DNA from: Sphingopyxis macrogoltabida
GTDB taxonomy: Bacteria; Pseudomonadota; Alphaproteobacteria; Sphingomonadales; Sphingomonadaceae
Direction: 5' to 3'
Length of the DNA: 23,361 nt
Assembly: GCA_003241685.1 (NCBI GenBank)
Contig: QFPJ01000042.1
Span: 1-23,361 of the forward strand
The notes under the pieces were generated by a model. That model was not told where the DNA came from, searched no databases, and saw nothing but the letters and a program-made list of their open reading frames with translations. Each line of letters opens with the position of its first letter. Positions within the stretch are counted from its first letter, which is position 1. The translations under genes and the position numbers were made by a program. Below, piece by piece: positions 11,723 to 20,539 of the stretch.

Positions 11723-14524
11723 ATGTCCAAATCGCTCTCCGTCCGCTCGCGCATCCTGATCGGCACCACGCTTTCGATCGCCGCCGCCCTGCCCGTCACG
11801 GCCTTTGCCTCCGACGTCGTGGGCACCGTCACCGACGCCACCCAGACCCGCGCGCTGCAAAGCGCCGAACTGCGCATCGTCGAACTGGGCCGCGTGACCG
11901 AGGCCGGACGCGACGGCCAGTTCCGCTTCACCGACATTCCCGCCGGCACCTATACGCTGGAAGCGCGCTACGTCGGCGCCGAAACCACGACGCGGACGAT
12001 CACCGTTCCCGACAGCGGCAGCGTCACCGCCAATATCCTGCTGGGCACCGACGGCAGCATCCTGGTCGTCGGGCAGGCCGCGAACCTGGCGAGCAGCCTG
12101 TCGCGCCAGCGCGCGGCCGACGGCGTCGAAAGCGTCCTGACCCGCGACGCGATCGGTCAGTTCCCCGACCAGAATGTCGCCGAATCGCTGCGCCGCCTGC
12201 CCGGCGTCAACATCCTGGCCGATCAGGGCGAAGGCCGCTTCGTGTCGGTGCGCGGGCTCGACCCCGAACTCAACGCCGCGTCGATCAACGGCACCCGCGT
12301 TCCGGCGCCCGAAAGCGACGTGCGATCGGTCGCGCTGGACGTCGTCGCCGCCGAACTGATCGAATCGATCGAGGTCAAGAAGACGCTGACCCCCGACATG
12401 GACGCCGACACCATCGGCGCGTCGATCGAGATCAACACGACCAGCGCCTTCGACCGCAAGAAGGACCTGTTGTCGGTCAAGCTGGAGGGCAGCTACAATA
12501 ATTATGCCGATTCGCTGACCCCCAAGGGCAGCGTCGACTTTTCGACCCGCATCACCGATAATTTCGGCATCGCGGGCGGCGTGAGCTATTACAAGCGCAA
12601 GTTCGAGACCGACAATATCGAGGGCGCCGACTGGACGGTCAGCGACGACGGCATCGTCTATGCCGAAGAGCTTCAGTATCGCGATTATGACGTCGAACGC
12701 GAACGGATCGGCGGATCGCTGAGCCTCGATTTTCGCGCCGGCGACACGACCAAGCTCTATGCCCGCGGCATCTACAACGAATTTTCGGATCAGGAATATC
12801 GCGGCGACGTGATTTTCATCATGGACGAAGCGCCGGTCGCGGCGCAGAGCGGCGCGACATCGGCCTTTTTCACCGACGACGATGGCCGCATCGAAGTGCG
12901 CCGCCGCATGAAGGACCGTTACGAAAAGCAGACGATCAAATCGATCACGGTCGGCGGCGAAACCGAAACGGGACCCTGGAAACTGACCTATTCGGGCAGC
13001 TGGTCGGAAGCGACCGAGCGCGAGAATGGTTCGGTCGACCCGACGCGTTTCCGGGCCCGCTTCGACGGCGACGGCGTCGACGTGAACTTTGATTATGCCG
13101 ATCCACGCCGGCCGATCTTCACCGTGTCGGGCGACACCGACCTGTTCAACGATCCGGCCGAATATGGCTTCAACGAACTGGAACTGACCGCGCTGTCCGA
13201 TTCGAAGGACCGCGAATGGACGCTGCGCGGCGACGTCGCCCGCGAATTCGCGCTGAACAACGGGACCTTCACCGTGCAGGCGGGCGTCAAGTCGCGCTGG
13301 CGCAAGAAAAGCTATGATCTGGAAGCGCTGGTGTTCGACGGTTATGACGGCGATTACAGCCTGGCCGACGTGCTGGGCGGCCAGACCTATCGCATCCAGA
13401 ATCTGGGGCCGCTGCCCAGCCAACTGGCGCCGACCGAATTCTTCTTCGCCAATCGCGACAATTTCGAGCCGAACAGCCTCGACACGATCGTCAATTCGGC
13501 CTCGTCCGACTATGCGATCGACGAGGATATTCTCGCGGGCTATCTGCTTGGCCGTTACGACGACGGCGACCTGCGCGTGATCGGCGGCATCCGCGCCGAG
13601 CGGACGAAGAACGACATTCGCGGCCTGCTGGTCGATGTCGAGGACGAGGATGAAGATCCGGTCATCTCCCCGACCCGCTTTACGCGCAGCTACACCGACT
13701 GGCTGCCGAGCCTGGCGATGCGCTATGACGCGACGCAGGATGTCGTGCTGCGCTTCGGCGCGTACAAGAGCCTGGTTCGCCCGAAGCTGTCCAACCTCGC
13801 ACCGCGCTTCGTGATCAACGAGGACCGCGAGGCCGAGTTCGGCAATCCCGACCTCAAGCCCTATAGCGCGTGGAACCTCGATCTGTCGGCCGAATGGTAT
13901 TTCGGCAAGAATTCGGCGCTGACCGCCGGCTTCTTCTGGAAATCGGTCAAGGACTTCATCGTCGAAGTCCGCGACGGCGATCCAGGGTCCGCTTATGGCG
14001 TCGATTATACCGAGGCCGTGACCTTCCAGAACGGCGAGACGGCCAAGATCAAGGGCTTCGAAATCTCCTTCGCGCAGCAGTTCACCTCGCTGCCGTCGCC
14101 CTTCGACGGCCTGCTGCTCAACGCCAACTATACCTACACCGATGCAAAGGGCACCGTCTTCGTCGACGGCGACCCGGCCGACCCGCGCGACATCACCCTG
14201 CCGTCGGCGTCGAAGCACACGTTCAACGTTGCGCTCGGCTATGAAAAGGGACCGATCTCGCTGCGCGCGGCGGGCACCTATCGCGACAAATATCTCGACG
14301 AACTGGGCGGCGCGGCGAACGAGGACCGCATCGTGGACCAGCATTTCCAGCTCGACCTGTCGGCGAAATACCGCATCACCAAGGACGTCCGCCTGTTCGC
14401 CGAATGGGTGAACGTCACCGATGCGCCCTATTTCGCCTATCAGAATTTCGAAGGAGCCAAGCGCATCCTGCAATATGAAAAATATAGCTGGACGGCCAAG
14501 TTCGGTGTCGCGGCCAGCTTCTGA
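11723..14524 (+). CDS. TonB-dependent receptor, phytase-associated
   Basis: Outer-membrane active transporter of 933 aa in the large TonB-receptor class typical of Caulobacter and sphingomonads. The signal peptide is residues 1-28 (ILIGTTLSIAAALPVTAFA). A carboxypeptidase-regulatory-like domain follows at about 31-100 (VVGTVTDATQTRALQSAEL, FTDIPAGTYTLEARYVGAET), then the plug at about 115-235 with DQNVAESLRRLPGVNI, GRFVSVRGLDPELNAASING and VAAELIESIEVKKTLTPDMD. The remainder is a 22-strand-type beta-barrel ending in the expected terminal Phe (AKFGVAASF). The start at 11723 was preferred over 11708 because AAGGGG lies 5 nt upstream of it. Two phosphatases follow on the same strand, so the cargo is probably phytate, an inositol phosphate or another organic phosphate. 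That is inferred from context; receptor-phytase pairing is known in this group. Confidence 0.93.
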   Translation: MSKSLSVRSRILIGTTLSIAAALPVTAFASDVVGTVTDATQTRALQSAELRIVELGRVTEAGRDGQFRFTDIPAGTYTLEARYVGAETTTRTITVPDSGSVTANILLGTDGSILVVGQAANLASSLSRQRAADGVESVLTRDAIGQFPDQNVAESLRRLPGVNILADQGEGRFVSVRGLDPELNAASINGTRVPAPESDVRSVALDVVAAELIESIEVKKTLTPDMDADTIGASIEINTTSAFDRKKDLLSVKLEGSYNNYADSLTPKGSVDFSTRITDNFGIAGGVSYYKRKFETDNIEGADWTVSDDGIVYAEELQYRDYDVERERIGGSLSLDFRAGDTTKLYARGIYNEFSDQEYRGDVIFIMDEAPVAAQSGATSAFFTDDDGRIEVRRRMKDRYEKQTIKSITVGGETETGPWKLTYSGSWSEATERENGSVDPTRFRARFDGDGVDVNFDYADPRRPIFTVSGDTDLFNDPAEYGFNELELTALSDSKDREWTLRGDVAREFALNNGTFTVQAGVKSRWRKKSYDLEALVFDGYDGDYSLADVLGGQTYRIQNLGPLPSQLAPTEFFFANRDNFEPNSLDTIVNSASSDYAIDEDILAGYLLGRYDDGDLRVIGGIRAERTKNDIRGLLVDVEDEDEDPVISPTRFTRSYTDWLPSLAMRYDATQDVVLRFGAYKSLVRPKLSNLAPRFVINEDREAEFGNPDLKPYSAWNLDLSAEWYFGKNSALTAGFFWKSVKDFIVEVRDGDPGSAYGVDYTEAVTFQNGETAKIKGFEISFAQQFTSLPSPFDGLLLNANYTYTDAKGTVFVDGDPADPRDITLPSASKHTFNVALGYEKGPISLRAAGTYRDKYLDELGGAANEDRIVDQHFQLDLSAKYRITKDVRLFAEWVNVTDAPYFAYQNFEGAKRILQYEKYSWTAKFGVAASF

Positions 14525-14539
14525 CGGGCTGGCGAACAG

Positions 14540-16003
14540 ATGTCGATCAAAGGCGCTTTGGCCCTGTCGCTGATGTCGGGGGCGCTGGTGTCGGGGGCGC
14601 TGGTGTCGGGGGCGAGTGTCGCCGCCGAACCGGCGACGACCGGCTTCACCATCGTCACCCGGACCGAGGATGGCCAGCCCATCCCCCGGTCGGCGGGGCA
14701 GCCCTATGCGCCCAAAAACCTTCCCGATCGCATCGTCCTGACGCCCGGAGCCGATCCGGCGCGCGAGATGGCGGTCGCCTATCGCACCGACACCGCGCAG
14801 GCCGTTGCGCAGGCCGAGATCGCGGTGTCGGTCGACGGGCCGACGCTGGGCGAAAAGGCGAAGCCGGTTACCGGCAAGTCGATGCCGCTCGACAGCAGCT
14901 ACGGCCCCGCCCGCTATCATCAGGTCCGCTTCACCGGCCTCACCCCCGACACGGTCTATGCCTATCGGGTGAAGGGCGCCGCGGGCTGGAGCGAGTGGCT
15001 GCAGTTCCGCACCGCCGCCGCCGAGGCCAAGCCGTTCCGTTTCCTTTACCTCGGCGATATCCAGAACGGCATATTGACCTATGCCAGCCGCGTGATCCGG
15101 CAGGCGTTTCACGCCAACGGCGACATCCGGCTGGTCGTCCATGCGGGCGATCTGGTCGGCCAGCGCGACGATCTGGATCATGACGACGAATGGGGCGAAT
15201 GGAACCAGGCGGGCGGCTATAATTACGCCATCGTCCCGCAGGTGCCCGCGACCGGCAACCATGAATATGTCGATACGGTCAAGGCGGACGGCACCGAAAG
15301 CCGCCGGCTGGGTCCCTATTGGCCGGCGCAGTTCGCGCTGCCGTCGAATGGCGCCGACCCGGTCAGGGCGACGACCTATTATGTCGATTATCAGGGCGTG
15401 CGGTTCATCATTCTGGACGGCACCGCGGCGATCGACCTGGGATCGATGCAGGCGCAGACCGACTGGCTGGACAAGACGCTGGCGTCCAGCAAGGCCGACT
15501 GGAACGTCGTGCTGTTCCACCAGCCGGTCTTCACCTGTGCCCGCCCGAACGACACGCCCGCGATCAAGGCGGCGTGGAAGCCGGTGTTCGAGGCGCGCAA
15601 GGTCGATCTGGTGCTGCAGGGCCACGATCATTGTTACAGCCGCCTGACCGCCGAGGCCGGCCGCGAAGCGAGCGCAAAGGCGCGTGCCGACGGCAGCATC
15701 CAGGGGCCGGTCTATCTGGTGTCGGTCACGGGATCGAAGATGTACCGTCTGAACGACCGCACCCCGTGGCAGCCCGACAAGGTCGCCGAGGCGACCGAAC
15801 TCTACCAGATCGTCGACGTCGAACCGCGCCGCCTGAAATTCCGCACCTTCACCGCGTCGGGCAAGCTTTACGACGGCTTCGACCTGGAGCGCGCCGCGGG
15901 GGGCAATCGCCTGACCGAAATCGCCGAGCCGACGCTTGCAACGCGGCGCTGCGCGGGCGATGCCGGGCCCGACGGCGGCGCCTGTGTCGCGTCGGGGAAA
16001 TGA
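14540..16003 (+). CDS. Purple-acid-phosphatase-like metallophosphoesterase, secreted
   Basis: Exported phosphoesterase of 487 aa with a dinuclear metal centre, probably releasing phosphate from organic esters. The signal peptide is about 1-28 and contains a repeated GALVS unit. An Fn3-like purple acid phosphatase N-terminal domain spans about 60-160 (YHQVRFTGLTPDTVYAYRVK). The calcineurin-like catalytic domain follows, with metal ligands in LGDIQNG (D173), HAGDLVG (D204), ATGNHEY (N240, H241), LFHQP (H327) and QGHDHCYSR (H362, H364). The typical purple-enzyme tyrosine motif (GDxxY) is replaced by GDLVG, so it may not be a true Fe(III) purple enzyme. It starts 15 nt after the receptor stop and ends 1 nt before the phytase start, so it is the middle gene of a three-gene operon. 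Confidence 0.92.
   Translation: MSIKGALALSLMSGALVSGALVSGASVAAEPATTGFTIVTRTEDGQPIPRSAGQPYAPKNLPDRIVLTPGADPAREMAVAYRTDTAQAVAQAEIAVSVDGPTLGEKAKPVTGKSMPLDSSYGPARYHQVRFTGLTPDTVYAYRVKGAAGWSEWLQFRTAAAEAKPFRFLYLGDIQNGILTYASRVIRQAFHANGDIRLVVHAGDLVGQRDDLDHDDEWGEWNQAGGYNYAIVPQVPATGNHEYVDTVKADGTESRRLGPYWPAQFALPSNGADPVRATTYYVDYQGVRFIILDGTAAIDLGSMQAQTDWLDKTLASSKADWNVVLFHQPVFTCARPNDTPAIKAAWKPVFEARKVDLVLQGHDHCYSRLTAEAGREASAKARADGSIQGPVYLVSVTGSKMYRLNDRTPWQPDKVAEATELYQIVDVEPRRLKFRTFTASGKLYDGFDLERAAGGNRLTEIAEPTLATRRCAGDAGPDGGACVASGK
14574..14614 (+). repeat. 15-bp tandem repeat inside the phosphoesterase signal peptide
   Basis: The unit TGTCGGGGGCGCTGG occurs at 14574-14588 and 14589-14603, with a partial third copy at 14604-14614. 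It encodes the in-frame repeat SGALV. Each unit adds five residues to the hydrophobic core without shifting the frame, so slippage would change signal-peptide length only. Confidence 0.85.
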
Positions 16004-16004
16004 C

Positions 16005-17021
16005 ATGACCGGACCCGTGAAATTCGTGGCTTCGTTGGCCCTCGCATCGGCGCTCGCCGGCTGCGCGGCGAAAGAGCCGGTGTTTTTCGGCCTGCCGCCC
16101 GTTCCCGTCACGGCAAACGGCGAGACCGATCCGGTGGGCACGGGCAGGGCCGATGCCGCCGACGATCCGGCGATCTGGGTCGATCCCGCGAACCCGAACC
16201 GCGCGCTGATCATCGCCACGGACAAGAAGGCGGGCATCCATGTCTATGACCTGACCGGCAAGGACATCGCCTTCATCGAGGGCGGGCTGGTCAACAATGT
16301 CGACGTCGTCGGCAATATTGTCGCGGCGAGCGACCGCAACGACGGCGTCAACGCGCATATCGCGCTGTTCCGGCTCGACCCCGACGCGCCCTCGCTCACC
16401 GCCCTCGGCCGCGCGGCGGCGGGCACGGGCGAAGCCTATGGCTTCTGCCTGAAGAAGACCGCGCCGGGCGAGCCGATGACCGCCGCGCTGATCGTCAAGG
16501 ACGGCACCGTGCGCGTCGGCACGCTGACCGCCGACGGCACCCCGGCCTTCACGCAACAGTGGGAGCATAAGATCCCGACGCAATCCGAAGGCTGTGTCTT
16601 CGACGGCGACACGCTCTATGTCGGCGAGGAGGATGCCGGCATCTGGCAACTCGACCAAAACGGCCACGCCGCCACCGCGCGCCTGGTCGCGCCGGTCGAC
16701 AACCAGCGGCTGGTCGCCGATGTCGAGGGACTCGCGACGATCGATCACAAGGGCCAGCGCTACCTGCTCGCATCGTCGCAGGGCGACAACAGCTATGCGG
16801 TCTTCAAGCTGCCCACGATGGATTATGTCGGCCGCTTCGCAATTCCGGCGGGCGCGTTCGGCGCGACGAGCGACACCGACGGCATCGAAGCGGCGGCCGG
16901 GAATTTCGGCGCCGATTATCCGGACGGCCTGTTTCTGGCGCAGGATGGCGACAATGCGCCGCGCGCGCAGAATTTCAAGCTGGTCCGCTGGGACCGGATC
17001 GCGGCGGCGCTGGGACTGTAA
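16005..17021 (+). CDS. Beta-propeller phytase (3-phytase), lipoprotein
   Basis: Calcium-dependent phytase of the six-bladed propeller family, 338 aa, which releases phosphate from Ca-phytate. A lipoprotein signal with lipobox LAGC (lipidated Cys20) predicts anchoring in the outer membrane. Family signatures appear in order: DAADDPAIWVDPANPNRALI (50-69) then ATDKKAGIHVYDLTGK, EGCVFDGDTLYVGEEDAGIW (195-214), VADVEGL, YLLASSQGDNSYAVF (253-267), DTDGIEA and YPDGLFLAQDGDN near the end. The acidic residues in these blades form the Ca/phosphate sites. The length is typical of the single-domain form. It is separated from the phosphoesterase by one base, with a GGGGA ribosome-binding site in that gene's end. 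It probably acts with the receptor and phosphoesterase in phytate use. Confidence 0.94.
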   Translation: MTGPVKFVASLALASALAGCAAKEPVFFGLPPVPVTANGETDPVGTGRADAADDPAIWVDPANPNRALIIATDKKAGIHVYDLTGKDIAFIEGGLVNNVDVVGNIVAASDRNDGVNAHIALFRLDPDAPSLTALGRAAAGTGEAYGFCLKKTAPGEPMTAALIVKDGTVRVGTLTADGTPAFTQQWEHKIPTQSEGCVFDGDTLYVGEEDAGIWQLDQNGHAATARLVAPVDNQRLVADVEGLATIDHKGQRYLLASSQGDNSYAVFKLPTMDYVGRFAIPAGAFGATSDTDGIEAAAGNFGADYPDGLFLAQDGDNAPRAQNFKLVRWDRIAAALGL

Positions 17022-17046
17022 GCGCCAACGACAGAAATGACGCGTG

Positions 17047-17124
17047 CCCCGCGCAGGCGGGGACCCATCTCGCGCCGGCTTTATCCTGCTCCGCCCGGTG
17101 ATGGGCACCCGCCTTTGCGGGTGC
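17047..17124 (+). repeat. Palindromic intergenic repeat pair between phytase and purH; second arm a possible terminator
   Basis: Two hairpins occur: CCCCGC/GCGGGG (17047-17052, 17057-17062) and a perfect 8-bp stem GCACCCGC/GCGGGTGC (17105-17112, 17117-17124) with loop CTTT. The inner flanks GGACCCATC and GATGGGCACCC are also partly complementary, so the unit may fold as one structure. TTTT follows 6 nt after the second hairpin, so it may end the phytase operon. It resembles common sphingomonad intergenic repeats. Confidence 0.6.
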
Positions 17125-17215
17125 GCGGTGTTTTATGGCCGACGCGGCTTGCGATAGCGGGCCCAGCCGCCTAGGGGGTCCGCGTCTTTCCCTTCCTGCA
17201 AAGGCCGCCCTTTCC

Positions 17216-18808
17216 ATGACCGACCCGATTCCCGTCCGCCGCGCCCTCTTGTCCGTCAGCGACAAGGCGGGGCTGACCGACCTTGCCGCCGCACTCGTCC
17301 GGCATGGCGTCGAACTGGTGTCGACCGGCGGCACGGCAAAGGCGCTGCGCGAGGCGGGCCACAAGGTGCGCGACGTCGCCGACCTCACCGGCTTTCCCGA
17401 GATGATGGACGGGCGCGTCAAGACGCTGCACCCGACCGTGCACGGCGGCATATTGGCGGTGCGCGACGACGCCGCGCATCTCGCGTCGATGGACGCGCAT
17501 GGCATCGGCGCGATCGATCTGGTGGTCGTCAACCTCTATCCCTTTGCGGCGACCGTCGCCAAGGGCGCGGCGCGCGACGAGATTATCGAGAATATCGACA
17601 TCGGCGGCCCGGCGATGGTGCGCTCGGCAGCCAAAAACCACGCCTTCGTCGGCATCGTCACCGAGCCGGAGGATTATGCGGCGGTGATCGCGGAAATGGA
17701 CGCCAACGGCGGCGCGACGACGCTGGCGCTGCGCAAGCGGCTGGCCGCGACGGCGTTCGCGCATACCGCGACCTATGACGGGATGATCGCAAGCTGGTTC
17801 GCCTTCGCCGATCAGGGCAAGCTGTTCCCCGACACGCTGCCGCTGACCGCCCGGCTCGCGAGCGAGCTTCGCTATGGCGAGAATCCGCACCAGAAAGCGG
17901 CGCTCTACCTGCCCGCCGGCCCCGCCGCGCGCGGCATCGCACAGGCCGAACAGGTGCAGGGCAAGGAGCTGTCCTACAACAATATCAACGACGCCGATGC
18001 CGCGCTGGAACTGGTCGCGGAGTTCCGCGACGCCGGTCCGACCTGCGTCATCGTCAAGCACGCCAACCCGTGCGGCGTGGCCAGCGGCGCGACGATCGCC
18101 GAAGCCTATGACGCGGCGCTGAAATGCGACGATGTGTCGGCATTCGGCGGCATCATCGCGGTCAACCGGCCGCTCGACGGCGCGACGGCGGAAGCGATCA
18201 GCGGTATTTTCACCGAGGTCGTCTGCGCTCCCGACGCCGACGCCGATGCGCGCGCGGTGTTTGCGAAGAAGAAGAACCTGCGCCTGCTGCTGACCGGCGA
18301 TCTGCCCGATCCGGCGCGCGGGGGGCTGATGATGAAGACGATCGCCGGCGGCTGGCTCGCGCAAGCCCGCGACAATGGTCGCATCACCCGCGACGCGTTG
18401 AAAACCGTCACCGATCGCGCGCCGACCGAGGAAGAACTGGCCGACGCCCTCTTCGCCTGGACCGTCGCCAAGCATGTGAAATCGAACGCGATCGTCTATG
18501 CCAGGGACGGCGCGACGGCGGGCATCGGCGCGGGGCAGATGAACCGGCGCGACAGCGCGCGCATCGCCGCCGCAAAGGCGCGCGAGGCGGCCGAAACGCA
18601 CGGCTGGGCCGAAGCCCGCACCGTTGGCAGCGCGGTCGCCAGCGACGCTTTCTTCCCCTTTGCCGACGGGCTGCTGGCCGCGGTCGAGGCCGGCGCGACC
18701 TGCGTCATCCAGCCGGGCGGATCGATCCGCGACGACGAGGTGGTCGCGGCCGCGAACGACGCAGGGCTGGCGATGCTGTTCACCGGAATGCGGCATTTCC
18801 GGCACTGA
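17216..18808 (+). CDS. purH: Bifunctional AICAR formyltransferase/IMP cyclohydrolase (PurH)
   Basis: Catalyses the last two steps of de novo IMP synthesis; cytoplasmic, 530 aa, a full-length bifunctional protein. The N-terminal cyclohydrolase domain (about 1-200) shows RRALLSVSDKAGLTDLA, VELVSTGGTAKAL and FPEMMDGRVKTLHPTVHGGI. The C-terminal formyltransferase domain shows LRYGENPHQKAALY, KELSYNNINDADAALEL, the catalytic Lys-His of VIVKHANPCGVA, and VSAFGGIIAVNRPLD. It ends GLAMLFTGMRHFRH, the usual C-terminus. The start at 17216 is the first ATG directly before the conserved strand; the frame is open upstream without homology. It appears to be a single transcription unit. No purine riboswitch was seen in the 190 bp upstream, which instead hold the palindromic repeats. 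A repeat element lies between its stop and the convergent VOC gene. Confidence 0.97.
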   Translation: MTDPIPVRRALLSVSDKAGLTDLAAALVRHGVELVSTGGTAKALREAGHKVRDVADLTGFPEMMDGRVKTLHPTVHGGILAVRDDAAHLASMDAHGIGAIDLVVVNLYPFAATVAKGAARDEIIENIDIGGPAMVRSAAKNHAFVGIVTEPEDYAAVIAEMDANGGATTLALRKRLAATAFAHTATYDGMIASWFAFADQGKLFPDTLPLTARLASELRYGENPHQKAALYLPAGPAARGIAQAEQVQGKELSYNNINDADAALELVAEFRDAGPTCVIVKHANPCGVASGATIAEAYDAALKCDDVSAFGGIIAVNRPLDGATAEAISGIFTEVVCAPDADADARAVFAKKKNLRLLLTGDLPDPARGGLMMKTIAGGWLAQARDNGRITRDALKTVTDRAPTEEELADALFAWTVAKHVKSNAIVYARDGATAGIGAGQMNRRDSARIAAAKAREAAETHGWAEARTVGSAVASDAFFPFADGLLAAVEAGATCVIQPGGSIRDDEVVAAANDAGLAMLFTGMRHFRH

Positions 18809-18815
18809 GTTCACC

Positions 18816-18853
18816 CGTCATTGCGAGGAGCGCAGCGACGAAGCAATCTCCAG
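18816..18853 (+). repeat. Second copy of the CGTCATTGCGAG element, truncated
   Basis: These 38 bp match 4133-4170 at 37 positions. The right half is shortened: an ATGACG end follows at once, at 18857-18862. It lies in the 65-bp gap between the convergent purH and VOC genes and may serve as their shared transcript end. Confidence 0.8.
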
Positions 18854-18873
18854 CCATATGACGGTGGGCAGAA

Positions 18874-19419
18874 TTATTCGTTCGCCGCCATATGCAGCCA
18901 GTCGGCATGGCGCGGGGCCTTCTTCGTCTGGCTCCATTCCTCCAGCATCAGCGGCGCGACGCGTTTCAGTTCGGCATATTGTTCGTCGGTGCCGATGTCG
19001 CACGCCAGTTCGACGCGGTGGCCGTTGGGGTCGAAGAAATAGATGGATTTGAAGATGCCGTGGTGCGTCGGGCCGAGCACATCGACGCCCTCGCTTTCCA
19101 GATGGGCCTTTGCCGCGACAAGCTCGTCATAGCTGCCGACCTTGAACGCCAGATGCTGGACCCACTGCGGGGTGTTTTCGTCACGGCCCATGTCGGGCTG
19201 ATTCGGCAGCTCGAAAAAGGCGAGGATGTTGCCGTTCCCCGCGTCGAGGAAGACGTGCATATAGGGATCATATGCGCCGGTCGACGGCACATGATCCTCG
19301 GCGAAGGCGGTCGTGTAGGCCATGCCGAGCATGCGCTCGTACCATTCGACCGTCTCCTTGGCATCGCGGCAGCGATAGGCGGCGTGGTGGACGCCGCCCA
19401 ATTTGATGGGACTGGTCAT
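18874..19419 (-). CDS. VOC superfamily (glyoxalase/dioxygenase-like) protein, hppD partner
   Basis: Cytoplasmic protein of 181 aa with the paired beta-alpha-beta-beta-beta fold of the vicinal oxygen chelate superfamily. Likely metal ligands are His11 or His12 (GGVHHAAYRCRD), His89 (WVQHLAFKV) and Glu137 (FFDPNGHRVELACD). EWYERMLGM and HLESEGVDVLGP are also typical. A helical extension of about 35 residues follows residue 145. Its start overlaps the hppD stop by 4 nt (ATGA), so the two are translationally coupled and it probably acts in tyrosine or aromatic catabolism. The exact reaction (isomerase, dioxygenase or lyase) cannot be told from sequence alone. Confidence 0.88.
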   Translation of the reverse strand: MTSPIKLGGVHHAAYRCRDAKETVEWYERMLGMAYTTAFAEDHVPSTGAYDPYMHVFLDAGNGNILAFFELPNQPDMGRDENTPQWVQHLAFKVGSYDELVAAKAHLESEGVDVLGPTHHGIFKSIYFFDPNGHRVELACDIGTDEQYAELKRVAPLMLEEWSQTKKAPRHADWLHMAANE

Positions 19420-20507
19420 TCCGCGGGCTCCTTCTCGACCTCCAGCGCACCGCGACGGATCTGGTCGAGTTCCATCGACTTGAACAGGGCGGTGAAATTG
19501 CCTTCGCCGAAGCCTTCGTCCTTTTTGCGCTGGATGAATTCAAAGAAGACGGGGCCGATCACGGTCTGTCCGAAAATCTGGAGCAGCAGGCGCGGATCGC
19601 CTTCCTGCGTCGAACCGTCGAGCAGGATGCCGCGCGATTTCAGCGCGTCGAGCGGTTCGCCATGGCCGGGCAGGCGATCGGCGAGCAGTTCATAATAGGT
19701 TTCGGGCGGCGACGGCGCGAAGGGATTTCCGAGCGCCTTCAGCTTGTCCCATGCGGCATAAAGATCGTCGCAGGCAAAGGCGATGTGCTGGATGCCCTCG
19801 CCATTATAGGCGCGCAGATATTCCTCGATCTGCCCGCCGCCGCCGGCGCCTTCCTCGTTCAGCGGAATGCGGATCTTGCCGTCGGGCGCCGTCATCGCCT
19901 TCGACGTCAGGCCGGTATATTCGCCCTTGATGTCGAAATAGCGGATTTCGCGGAAGCCCGCGATGCGTTCGTAAAAGGCGGCCCAATGCGCCATGCGGCC
20001 GCCATAGACATTGTGCGTCAGGTGATCGATGACCTTCAGCCCAGCGCCGACCGGATGGCGGTCGACGCCGTCCTCATAAGCGAAATCGATGTCATAGATC
20101 GACAGGTCGTCGCCGTAACGGTCGATCAGATAGATGATCGACCCGCCGATGCCGCGGATCGCGGGCAGGCGCAATTCCATCGGCCCGGTGCGAACCTCGA
20201 CCGGCTCGGCGCCGCGTTCGACCGCTTCGGCATAGGCCTTGGCGGCATCGCGGACGCGCCAGCCCATGCCGCACGCCGACGGACCATGTTCGGCCGCGAA
20301 ATAGGCGGCGGGCGATTTGGGTTCGTAATTGGCGATCAGGTTGATGTCGCCCTGGCGCCAGAGGTCGACATCCTTCGACCGATGACGGGCGACGCGGGTG
20401 AAACCCATGGCCGTGAAAACGGGTTCGAGAACGCCCTTTTCCGGCGCCGAGAATTCGACGAATTCAAAGCCGTCGAGGCCCAGCGGATTGTCGAACAGGT
20501 CGGCCAT
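19416..20507 (-). CDS. hppD: 4-hydroxyphenylpyruvate dioxygenase
   Basis: Fe(II) enzyme converting 4-hydroxyphenylpyruvate to homogentisate in tyrosine breakdown; cytoplasmic, 363 aa, the normal bacterial length. The iron-binding triad is visible: His162 (KVIDHLTHNV), His241 (GIQHIAFACDDL) and Glu323 (GPVFFEFIQRK). N-terminal marks are DGFEFVEFSAPE and MGFTRVARHRSKDVDLWRQG. C-terminal GFGEGNFTALFKSMELDQIR is the characteristic closing helix. The start at 20507 (MADLFDNPLGLDG) was chosen because a ribosome-binding GGGGA and a promoter with operator lie immediately upstream; the longer frame would read through them. It is the first gene of a two-gene operon with the VOC protein. Homogentisate dioxygenase and the later enzymes are not in the window. 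Confidence 0.96.
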   Translation of the reverse strand: MADLFDNPLGLDGFEFVEFSAPEKGVLEPVFTAMGFTRVARHRSKDVDLWRQGDINLIANYEPKSPAAYFAAEHGPSACGMGWRVRDAAKAYAEAVERGAEPVEVRTGPMELRLPAIRGIGGSIIYLIDRYGDDLSIYDIDFAYEDGVDRHPVGAGLKVIDHLTHNVYGGRMAHWAAFYERIAGFREIRYFDIKGEYTGLTSKAMTAPDGKIRIPLNEEGAGGGGQIEEYLRAYNGEGIQHIAFACDDLYAAWDKLKALGNPFAPSPPETYYELLADRLPGHGEPLDALKSRGILLDGSTQEGDPRLLLQIFGQTVIGPVFFEFIQRKKDEGFGEGNFTALFKSMELDQIRRGALEVEKEPAE

Positions 20508-20521
20508 GTCAAATCCCCATA

Positions 20522-20539
20522 TAGTTTCAATTGAAACTA
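20522..20539. promoter_or_regulatory. 18-bp perfect palindromic operator of hppD
   Basis: TAGTTTCAATTGAAACTA reads identically on both strands and lies 15-32 nt before the hppD start. It touches the -10 element and covers the predicted transcription start, a textbook position for a repressor of the MarR or similar dimeric class. No regulator gene is adjacent in the window. Confidence 0.75.

Noticed and set aside
11642..16237. A 1531-codon open frame on the minus strand opposite the TonB receptor and phosphoesterase
   Set aside because: It has no recognisable domain, is rich in Arg/Gly/Ala/Asp low-complexity sequence and lies antisense to three well-supported genes. Long antisense frames are expected from the strong third-position GC bias.
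17022..17215. Purine or other riboswitch before purH
   Set aside because: The segment consists of two simple GC hairpins of an intergenic repeat type; no conserved riboswitch core was seen.
17171..18814. A 547-codon minus-strand frame opposite purH
   Set aside because: It is a shadow of a full-length PurH with all conserved motifs; the antisense product is low-complexity.
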